From: Opitutia bacterium Tous-C4FEB
Lineage (GTDB): Bacteria; Verrucomicrobiota; Verrucomicrobiia; Opitutales; Opitutaceae
Direction: 5' to 3'
DNA: 64,000 nt
Assembly (NCBI GenBank): GCA_002304445.1
Contig: NEVA01000002.1
Span: 248,001-312,000 of the forward strand
Part shown: positions 55,090 to 64,000 of the stretch, piece by piece
Layout of the letters: each line of letters opens with the position of its first letter
How positions within the stretch are numbered: position 1 is the first letter of the stretch
Notes under the pieces: generated by a model
Database searches by the model: none
Told to the model about the DNA's origin: nothing
Seen by the model: the letters and a program-made list of their open reading frames with translations, nothing else
Position numbers and translations under genes: made by a program

Positions 55090-56085
55090 TTGAACTCCCA
55101 AGCCACGGTCTGCATCGCCGGCGTAGGTCACGCGGCGCCCGTCAAAATCCACGCCAACAGTGAAATCCTGAAGGCTTTTCCGAATCGCACGGAGGACGAG
55201 ATGGTGCGGCTGACGGGTATCCGCGAGCGGCGTTATGCAGCGGATGACGAAAGCGCGACGGACCTCGCGGTGATCGCGGTGCAACATGCGCTCGCGCAGG
55301 CGGGCATGACGGCCGCGCAGATAGACGGGATCATCATGGCGACGCTCATTCCCGACCAGCCCGTGCCGGCGGCGGCGAGCGATCTGGCGCGGCGGCTGGG
55401 GATTCCCCGCGTGCTGGCGTTTGACCTGAACGCGGCGTGCTCGGGCTGGCTTTATGCGCTCGAAGTGGGGCGGTCGTTTATTCTCTCGGGTACGGCGAGT
55501 AACCTGATCGTCGTCACTGCGGAGTTGTTGTCGCGCATCACGAATCCGCAGGACCACGAGACGGCGTTTCTCTTTGGCGACGGCGCCGGCGCGGCGATTT
55601 TGACCAAGGGCGCGGGCGGGCATCGGCTGCATCGGATGGGGCTAGGCGGCGATGCGGATCAGTTCGAGGCGATCCAGCGCAAGGGCGGCGGGGCGCGGAT
55701 GCCCTGGCCGGTGGCGGCGGACGGGCATGAGGCAAATTTCTACCTCCAGATGAACGGCACCTCGGTGTTTAAGCACGCGGTGGTGGGTTTCGCGGAGCAG
55801 ATAGAGCAGACGCTCGCGCGGGAAAACCTGAAGCCCGAGGACATCGCGTGGGTGGTGCCGCACCAGGCGAACGAGCGCATCCTGAAAGCCGTGAGCAAGC
55901 GCGTGGGGATTCCCTACGACAAGTTCGTCATGACGATCTCAAAATACGGCAACACGAGCGCGGCGAGCGTCTCGATGGCGCTGGGCTGGGCGGCGGAAGA
56001 AGGAATTTTCGCCGACGGCGACAAGATCATCTTCTGCAGCGTGGGCGCCGGGCTCACCTTTGCCGGCGGTCTGCTGGAGTGGTAA
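55090..56085 (+). CDS. Beta-ketoacyl-ACP synthase III-like protein
   Basis: A 331-residue thiolase-fold enzyme. Catalytic triad: Cys117 (NAACSGWLY), His (PHQANERIL, ~252) and Asn (YGNTSAASV, ~282); the Gly-rich FLFGDGAGAAIL is also present. TTG start at 55090. FabH normally primes fatty acid synthesis from acetyl-CoA; the lipoyl-domain neighbour suggests a link to acyl-group production, possibly branched-chain primers. Could also be a specialised KASIII. Confidence 0.88.
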   Translation: MNSQATVCIAGVGHAAPVKIHANSEILKAFPNRTEDEMVRLTGIRERRYAADDESATDLAVIAVQHALAQAGMTAAQIDGIIMATLIPDQPVPAAASDLARRLGIPRVLAFDLNAACSGWLYALEVGRSFILSGTASNLIVVTAELLSRITNPQDHETAFLFGDGAGAAILTKGAGGHRLHRMGLGGDADQFEAIQRKGGGARMPWPVAADGHEANFYLQMNGTSVFKHAVVGFAEQIEQTLARENLKPEDIAWVVPHQANERILKAVSKRVGIPYDKFVMTISKYGNTSAASVSMALGWAAEEGIFADGDKIIFCSVGAGLTFAGGLLEW

Positions 56086-56119
56086 GCGCGGGCGGGGGCG
56101 GGTCGAAGACCCGGCGGCC

Positions 56120-58219
56120 CTACTTGAGTTGCTTTTGGAGAAAGGTAAACGCGAGGGCCGTCATGCGGGCGCGTTGTGCGTTGTTCGCGGCGCCGCCGTG
56201 GCCGCCCTCGGTGTTTTCGTAGTAGAGGACGTCGTGGCCTTGGTCGGCGAGTTTCGCGGCCATTTTGCGGGCATGGCCGGGGTGGACGCGGTCGTCGCGG
56301 GTCGAAGTCATCAAGAGGGTGCGCGGATATTTTTTCCCGGCGACGACCTTTTGATACGGGGAGTAACGCGAGATGTAATCCCACTCGGCGGGCACATCGG
56401 GATTCCCGTATTCGCCCATCCAACTGGCGCCGGCGAGCAGCAGATGGTAGCGCTTCATGTCGAGGAGCGGAACTTGGCAGACGACGGCGCCGAAGAGTTC
56501 AGGGCGCTGCGTGAGCATCACGCCCATGAGCAGACCGCCGTTGCTACCGCCCTGAATGCCGAGGTGGGCGGGTGAGGTGACTTTGCGGGCGATGAGGTCC
56601 TCGGCGATCGCGGCGAAGTCATCGTACGCGCGTTGCCGGTTGGGCTTGAGGGCGGCTTGGTGCCAGCCGGGGCCGAACTCGCCGCCGCCGCGGATGTTGG
56701 CGAGGATGTAGACCCCGCCTTGCTCCAGCCATGCGGCCCCGATGCCGCCGCTGTAGGAGGGCGTCATGGAGACCTCGAAGCCGCCGTAGCCGTAGAGAAG
56801 AGTCGGGTTCTTGCCGTCGAGGGCGAGATTCTCGCGGGCAACTTGGAAGTAGGGGACGCGGGTGCCGTCTTTGGAGAGCGCCTCGTGTTGGGTGATGGCG
56901 AGACCGGTTTTGTCGAAGAAGCCGGGGAGCTGCTTGAGGACCGTGCGTGCATCGTGGCCGATGGTGCCGATCGCGAGCGTGGAGGGAGTTAGGAAGTCGG
57001 TGACGCTCAGGAAAAATTCGTCGGATTCATCGCTGTCCACCGCGTTGGCGCTGACGGTGCCGAAGGCCGGAGCGGCGAGGGGCGTGCGCTGCCAGCCGCC
57101 GTCGGCACGAAGGGTGAGCGTGTAGAGCCGGTTGCGGACGTTATCGAGCTCGTTGACGATGAGGTGATTTTTCGTGTCGCTCGTGCCGACCAGCGAGGTG
57201 CGCGGTCCGGGGGTGAAAAGGAAGGCGAAGTCGCGTTCGCCCTTGAGGAAGCGGGCGTAGTTCATCGCGAGGAGGGCACCGGCGGGATAGGTGCGGCCTC
57301 CGGTGGTCCAGGCGGAACGGAGCTCGACGGTGATTTGGTCGCGGTAGGTGCCGGGTTGGGCGTCGAGGGGTAGCTCGAGTTTGGTGAGTTTGCCGGCTTC
57401 GTGCAGGTAGGTCTCGCTGGTGTAAAAGGTAATTGCGCGGCGGATGAATTCGCGGTGGTAGCCGGGCTCGTTGGTCACGTAGCCGTTGACGGCGACATCG
57501 GTCGCCTCGCCCGCGAAGACGAGAGGAGCGTCGGCGAGGGCGGTGCCGCGGCGCCAAAGTTTCACGGTGCGCGGATAACCGGAATCGGTGAGTGCGCCGG
57601 GGCCGAAATTGGTGCCGACGAAGAGGATGTCGCGGTCGAGCCACGTGACGCTGTTCTTGCCCTCGGGGAGGTCGAACGGTTGCGCTTTGACGAAGGTCTT
57701 GGTGGCGAGATCGAACTCGCGGACGACGGTGGCGTCACCGCCGCCGCGGGAGAGCCGGAGGAGATAGCGGTCGTAGTTGGGATAGAGGGGGACGGGAGCG
57801 CTCCAGACCCAGTTTTGTTTTTCGTCACGAGCGAGGGCGTCGAGGTCGAGGACGGTTTCCCACTTGGGGTTGTCGTTGCGGTAGTCTTCGGGCGTCGTGC
57901 GGCGCCAGAGGCCGCGGGGGTTGGTCTTGTCTTGCCAGAAGTTGTAGTAAAACGCGCCGCGCTTCACGACGGCGGGAATGCGGGCGCGGGAATCGTTGAT
58001 CGCAAGCAGCCGATCGTAGAGGGCTTGGTAGCCGGGAGCGGCGGTGAGCTCGGCGAGGGAAACTTTATTTTGCGCTTCGACCCATTCGAGCGGTTTCGCG
58101 CCCTCGACGTCTTCGAGCCAGAGGTAGGGATCATCGGGGGGTGGCGTGGCTGGCGTGGTGGCGGCGGAAAGAGGGGGGATGGAAAGCATGGCGAGGGCGA
58201 GGAAGCGGCGGAGTTTCAT
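56120..58219 (-). CDS. Secreted prolyl oligopeptidase (S9A)
   Basis: A 699-residue serine peptidase. Signal peptide MKLRRFLALAMLSIPPLSAA. N-terminal propeller region (PYLWLEDVEGAKPLEWVEAQN) and C-terminal alpha/beta-hydrolase with nucleophile Ser in GGSNGGLLMG (~556), Asp in TSTRDDRVHPGHA (~640) and His in EGGHGG (~672). Cleaves after proline in short peptides, probably in the periplasm. Start fixed by the signal peptide; it lies 28 bp after rsmE on the minus strand. Confidence 0.93.
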   Translation of the reverse strand: MKLRRFLALAMLSIPPLSAATTPATPPPDDPYLWLEDVEGAKPLEWVEAQNKVSLAELTAAPGYQALYDRLLAINDSRARIPAVVKRGAFYYNFWQDKTNPRGLWRRTTPEDYRNDNPKWETVLDLDALARDEKQNWVWSAPVPLYPNYDRYLLRLSRGGGDATVVREFDLATKTFVKAQPFDLPEGKNSVTWLDRDILFVGTNFGPGALTDSGYPRTVKLWRRGTALADAPLVFAGEATDVAVNGYVTNEPGYHREFIRRAITFYTSETYLHEAGKLTKLELPLDAQPGTYRDQITVELRSAWTTGGRTYPAGALLAMNYARFLKGERDFAFLFTPGPRTSLVGTSDTKNHLIVNELDNVRNRLYTLTLRADGGWQRTPLAAPAFGTVSANAVDSDESDEFFLSVTDFLTPSTLAIGTIGHDARTVLKQLPGFFDKTGLAITQHEALSKDGTRVPYFQVARENLALDGKNPTLLYGYGGFEVSMTPSYSGGIGAAWLEQGGVYILANIRGGGEFGPGWHQAALKPNRQRAYDDFAAIAEDLIARKVTSPAHLGIQGGSNGGLLMGVMLTQRPELFGAVVCQVPLLDMKRYHLLLAGASWMGEYGNPDVPAEWDYISRYSPYQKVVAGKKYPRTLLMTSTRDDRVHPGHARKMAAKLADQGHDVLYYENTEGGHGGAANNAQRARMTALAFTFLQKQLK

Positions 58220-58247
58220 GGTGGAAGAGAGACCGAGGACGTGGATG

Positions 58248-59000
58248 TCAGTTTTGCAATTCGTAACTGAGCACGCTGAGAGCATAAACGGCGGCGGTCT
58301 CGCAGCGCAGGACGAGGGGACCGAGCGTAATGGGCTCGAAGCCGGCCGACCGGGCGACGCTAAGTTCGGCGGGAGTGAAGTCGCCCTCGGGGCCGATCAG
58401 CCAAACGACGCTGCGCGGCGGCCGGCCGAGGGTGGTCGTGGTTGCGGCGAGGACAGCCTTGAGGGATTTGGCCCCGGGTTGGAGACTGGCGATGAGCTTC
58501 AGGTCGTAGCCGCGAGCGGAGTCCATGAAGGCAGTGGCGGATTGGACCGGGGAGATTTCGGGGAGCCAAGGGTTGCCGCATTGTTTCGCGGCTTCGAGGG
58601 CGGCCGTCTGCCATTTCTCGATCTTTTTGTCGGAGCGGTCGGCATCAAAGTGGACTTGGGTTCGCTCGCTGGCGAGCGGGACGATGCAGGCGGCACCGAT
58701 CTCCGTGGCCTTGCGGACGATGTCGTCCATGGTGCCGCCCTTGGGCAGCGCTTGGCCGAGGGTGATGGCGAAAGGAAGCGGCTTGGTTTTCTGGGCGAAG
58801 CGGACTTTGAGGCGGGCGGCGCGTTTGTCGGGGACGGCGAGTTCGCAGATCCACTCGGAACCGCGGCCGTCGAAAGCGACCACCGCGTGACCGGCGGCGG
58901 CGCGGTTGACGACGATCAGATGATGGGACTCTGCGGCTGAAAGGGTGAGCTCTACGGGTTCGGTGGAGGAGGGCAGGGCGTAGGCGCGAAAATCGGGCAT
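58248..59000 (-). CDS. rsmE: 16S rRNA m3U1498 methyltransferase
   Basis: A 250-residue SPOUT-class methyltransferase. PUA-like N-terminal domain and C-terminal knot with VVWLIGPEGDFTPAELS and PLVLRCETAAVYALSVL, the RsmE signature (GPEGGxxxxE and LGxRILRxETA). Methylates U1498 of 16S rRNA with SAM. Leads a likely two-gene unit with the peptidase. Confidence 0.93.
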   Translation of the reverse strand: MPDFRAYALPSSTEPVELTLSAAESHHLIVVNRAAAGHAVVAFDGRGSEWICELAVPDKRAARLKVRFAQKTKPLPFAITLGQALPKGGTMDDIVRKATEIGAACIVPLASERTQVHFDADRSDKKIEKWQTAALEAAKQCGNPWLPEISPVQSATAFMDSARGYDLKLIASLQPGAKSLKAVLAATTTTLGRPPRSVVWLIGPEGDFTPAELSVARSAGFEPITLGPLVLRCETAAVYALSVLSYELQN

Positions 59001-59047
59001 AGAAAGAGCGGATGGCGGAGGGAAACGCGGGTCGAGGGGAAAACAGA

Positions 59048-59079
59048 AAGGGCGCCCGACCGTGAGGCCGAGCGCCCTT
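59048..59079 (-). terminator. Possible terminator-like hairpin upstream of rsmE
   Basis: AAGGGCGC and GCGCCCTT pair around an inner CC/GG region; on the minus strand TTCTGTTTT follows. It could stop leftward read-through into rsmE, or be a leader structure. The remaining gap to the tRNA (59080-59228) shows nothing else. Confidence 0.35.
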
Positions 59080-59228
59080 GCCGACTTAACTGAATGTATG
59101 AACCTAAAAAGAACGGGTAACTGACGCCGGGAGAGACGCCGTGGGGTTCGAGGCGTTCAAAATTCAGGTCGGTGAAATTTACGTGGACACGGGCGAAGGG
59201 GTTTTCCAAGTTTCGCGGTCGCTTGAAG

Positions 59229-59313
59229 GCCCAGGTGGCGGAATTGGCAGACGCAGTAGACTCAAAATCTACCACCGCAAGGTTTGTGGGTTCGACCCCC
59301 ACCCTGGGCACCA
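59229..59313 (+). tRNA. tRNA-Leu (CAA)
   Basis: Cloverleaf of a class II tRNA: acceptor GCCCAGG/CCTGGGC, anticodon stem GTAGA/TCTAC with loop CTCAAAA (anticodon CAA), long variable arm (CCACCGCAAGG region), T arm GTGGG-TTCGACC-CCCAC, discriminator A with encoded CCA. Confidence 0.95.
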
Positions 59314-59562
59314 AGTTTTGCGGTCGTTGTGATGTTGCCGAGAAGACTTGATGAATCATCTCTGAACGGGCGCGCGCACGGCGGTCGGGTGTCGTGGTGG
59401 TGCGATTAGGAAGACGGGTTTCGCTTCGGTTGCCTGAGGCTTGTTGGTCGATCGCGGAGCTTTGGCTTTTGGCCCCAACACACCAAGCGGGCGGCAACAG
59501 CGGTCAGGATAAAATTTAGGTTCCGACTTGGGTTTCGAGGCCGGGTATCCAAGGTTTGAACC

Positions 59563-62174
<2,612 letters not shown>

Positions 62175-62187
62175 TCTACCGAGCGGT

Positions 62188-62760
62188 TCAGAAACCGCGG
62201 GATTGCATGGCCCGACCGAGCTCTTTCATGAAGGCCTGAGCGTCGGCGGGCGAGGGGCGGTAGCCGGGTTGGCTGATCTCCGTAAAGCCGGGGCGGTATT
62301 GTTGGTCGATGATCCACTTGCCGGTCACGCCGTCGCTGAAGGTCACGGAGCCCCCGGCGATCGCGCCGGGAATGAGGGTCACCTTGTCCACGACGACGGT
62401 GACGGTGCTGGGACCGGCGGGGTCGGCGGGCGGCAGGTCGGCGGCGTCTTCAGGGGGAAGATCGGATTCTTCGCCCTCGGGGAATTCGGAGCCGTCGTCG
62501 GGCGGGAGATCGGTGGGGCCGGCGGCCGCGGGTGCGGCGGCGGGCTTCGGGGCGGGAGCGGACTTGCTGACGTCACTCACATCGGCTTTGGGGGCGGGGT
62601 CTTTGAGCGTGAGTTCCAGGTCGTCGACGAGGAAGCGGACGTCGCGGTAGGTGAGCGTAATCTTAAAATGCTCGAGCAGTTTTTTCTGGACGGCGGAGAG
62701 GTTGTCGCCGGCGGCTACCCAAGTGGCGACGGTGGTTTTTTGCTCGGGGGTGAGGGACAT
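62188..62760 (-). CDS. Hypothetical acidic protein
   Basis: A 190-residue protein without export signal. N-terminal ~55 residues (PEQKTTVATWVAAGDNLSAVQKKLLEHFKITLTYRDVRFLVDDLELTL) are helical and could be a small HTH-like domain; the middle is a Pro/Asp/Glu-rich linker; the C-terminal ~80 (VDKVTLIPGAIAGGSVTFSDGVTGKW onward) looks like a compact beta domain ending with MKELGRAMQSRGF. I do not recognise a function. Convergent with ligA, 13 bp apart. Confidence 0.6.
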   Translation of the reverse strand: MSLTPEQKTTVATWVAAGDNLSAVQKKLLEHFKITLTYRDVRFLVDDLELTLKDPAPKADVSDVSKSAPAPKPAAAPAAAGPTDLPPDDGSEFPEGEESDLPPEDAADLPPADPAGPSTVTVVVDKVTLIPGAIAGGSVTFSDGVTGKWIIDQQYRPGFTEISQPGYRPSPADAQAFMKELGRAMQSRGF

Positions 62761-62940
62761 GGTCGGCGTAGGTCGGAGAGTTGAGAGTCGGTGGCTGAAG
62801 TTAAGCGTTGAGAGATAGGCGTGAGTCCGGCGCAGTCAACGCGGCGAGTGCGCGTAGACCAAGGCGGGCGGTGCCAACGGGCGTCGGGTGAGCTACGCCG
62901 GCACGCGTTGGGCGCGTTAAAGATGACGCGCTCCGCCAAA

Positions 62941-64000
62941 TCAGCGGCCGAGCTGGTTCTTGAGGAATTCCACGCTGCTGCGCGTGGTGGCGTCTTGCTC
63001 CATCATGTTGTCCACGGCTTTGCAGGCGTGGATGACGGTGCCGTGATCGCGGCCGCCGAAGGCGTCACCGATTTCCTGAAGGGAGTGCTTGGTGAGCGTG
63101 CGGGTGATGTACATCGCGATCTGGCGGGGGATGGCGATGTTGTTGGGCCGGCGCTTGCTGGTCATGTCGCTGTGGCGGATCTGAAAATGATCGGCCACGC
63201 GTTTTTGAATCGTCTCGATGGTGAGGATGGTCTGCGCCTGCTCCATGAGCACGTCGTGCAGGAGGCGTTCGGCGGTCGCGAGGTCGATAGGCTTACTGGT
63301 GAGGGCGGTGTAGCTGGCGACCTTGATCAACGCGCCTTCGAGGCGGCGGATGTTCTTCGTGATGTTCTGCGCGATGAAATTGATGATCGGCGCGGGGAGG
63401 TCGCATTTGAGCACGGCGGCCTTGGTGCGCAGAATGGCGATGCGAGTCTCGACGTCGGGCGACTGGATGTCGGCGGGGAGGCCCCATTCGAAGCGGGAGA
63501 CGAGGCGGGCTTCGAGTTTCTGGATCTCGGAGGCGCGGCGGTCGCTGGAGAGGACGATCTGTTTGCCGGCTTCAAAGAGGTCGTTGAACGTATGGAAGAA
63601 TTCTTCCTGGATACGCTCCTTGTTGGCGAGGAATTGGACGTCGTCGAGCAGGAGGACGTCGGCTTGGCGGTAGCGTTGGCGGAATTTCGTGAGGCTGTTT
63701 TCCTGGAGCGCCTGGATGAACTCGTTGGTAAACTTCTCCGTGGAGAGGTAGGCGACGCGGGCATCGGGCTTGCGGCTAAGAATGGCGTGCCCGATGGCGT
63801 GCATCAGGTGGGTTTTACCCAGGCCGGTGTCGCCGTAGAGAAAGAGCGGATTGTAGGCCTGCGCGGGGGATTGGGCGACGGCGAGGGCGGCGGCGTGAGC
63901 CATCTGGCTATTGGAGCCGACGACAAAGGTTTCAAAGGTGTTGCGGGGATTGAGCAGGCCGGCGGCGGGGCCGCGTTCGTCATAGCGGGTGGCCTTACGG
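62941..64000 (-). CDS. dnaA: Chromosomal replication initiator DnaA (N-terminus beyond the window)
   Basis: The last ~353 residues. Seen: [20 protein letters not shown], Walker [35 protein letters not shown] (Walker B and sensor region), and domain [23 protein letters not shown] with [15 protein letters not shown], the DnaA-box-binding signature. Only domain I/II and the start are missing, on the right. The 62761-62940 gap downstream shows no clear cluster of TTATCCACA-like boxes. Confidence 0.95.
   Translation of the reverse strand, partial: RKATRYDERGPAAGLLNPRNTFETFVVGSNSQMAHAAALAVAQSPAQAYNPLFLYGDTGLGKTHLMHAIGHAILSRKPDARVAYLSTEKFTNEFIQALQENSLTKFRQRYRQADVLLLDDVQFLANKERIQEEFFHTFNDLFEAGKQIVLSSDRRASEIQKLEARLVSRFEWGLPADIQSPDVETRIAILRTKAAVLKCDLPAPIINFIAQNITKNIRRLEGALIKVASYTALTSKPIDLATAERLLHDVLMEQAQTILTIETIQKRVADHFQIRHSDMTSKRRPNNIAIPRQIAMYITRTLTKHSLQEIGDAFGGRDHGTVIHACKAVDNMMEQDATTRSSVEFLKNQLGR

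Noticed and set aside
58952-59497. Minus-strand open frame of 181 codons across the tRNA-Leu region
   Set aside because: It is the antisense translation of tRNA-Leu (the familiar RVGVEPT-type artefact) plus flanking non-coding DNA, and overlaps the rsmE start.
62761-62940. Origin of replication next to dnaA
   Set aside because: No cluster of DnaA-box-like 9-mers or AT-rich unwinding region was seen in the downstream gap; the upstream side of dnaA is outside the window.

Overview
The window looks like a chromosomal segment of a GC-rich Gram-negative bacterium of the Verrucomicrobiota, most likely an Opitutaceae relative. This is judged from the style of the encoded proteins, not from a database search. 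Support includes a TonB-dependent receptor, Pal lipoprotein, KdsA (Kdo for LPS), many secreted S1 sulfatases of the kind abundant in Verrucomicrobia and Planctomycetes, a diaminopimelate-type dapA/dapB pair, and frequent ATGA/GTGA stop-start overlaps.

Region 1 (1-17800) is a glycan-utilisation locus. The 3' part of a TonB receptor is followed by a tightly coupled plus-strand operon: serine hydrolase, two sulfatases (SGSH-like and iduronate-2-sulfatase-like), a SASA-type carbohydrate esterase, a BNR/sialidase-like hydrolase, two more sulfatases, a GH33-type sialidase, an SSS-family sodium/solute symporter, a second GH33-type sialidase and N-acetylneuraminate lyase. Convergent to it lies a two-gene unit of a NanM-like kelch mutarotase and a GntR/LacI-type regulator. 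Together they suggest desulfation, de-O-acetylation and desialylation of a sulfated sialoglycan outside the cytoplasm, sialic acid mutarotation and import, and cleavage to ManNAc plus pyruvate. The ManNAc kinase and epimerase are not in the window.

Region 2 (17900-40530) is mostly housekeeping: inositol monophosphatase, a beta-CASP nuclease, apaG, purH, an M20 peptidase, pal, tRNA-Lys, an ECF sigma/anti-sigma pair, dapA-dapB-ruvA, fabD-lepA-lepB, ispA, fmdB, two uncharacterised proteins, murJ, a BASS-like transporter and a nitroreductase. Two decayed genes lie in its gaps: a response-regulator remnant (25226-25489) and a pilT-like remnant (about 29477-29830).

Region 3 (40530-47650) is an accessory island. 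The last 186 bp of the nitroreductase gene are repeated about 1.1 kb downstream, and a RelE/ParE-type toxin-antitoxin pair sits between the copies. Next come a 1644-residue SF1 helicase with a C-terminal MTES_1575/Vsr-like nuclease domain, whose base composition looks less GC-rich than its neighbours, and an orphan DUF433 antitoxin-like gene. This is the best candidate for an undescribed (putatively anti-phage) system here.

Region 4 (47650-64000) returns to housekeeping: GNAT, rRNA pseudouridine synthase, quinone oxidoreductase-like protein, PfkB kinase, pyrG, kdsA, a free-standing lipoyl/E3-binding protein with a FabH-like synthase, rsmE and a prolyl oligopeptidase, tRNA-Leu, VanZ-like protein, ligA, and dnaA running off the right edge. 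Several REP-like palindromes are scattered in the intergenic gaps. No rRNA, CRISPR array, integrase or intact transposase was seen.
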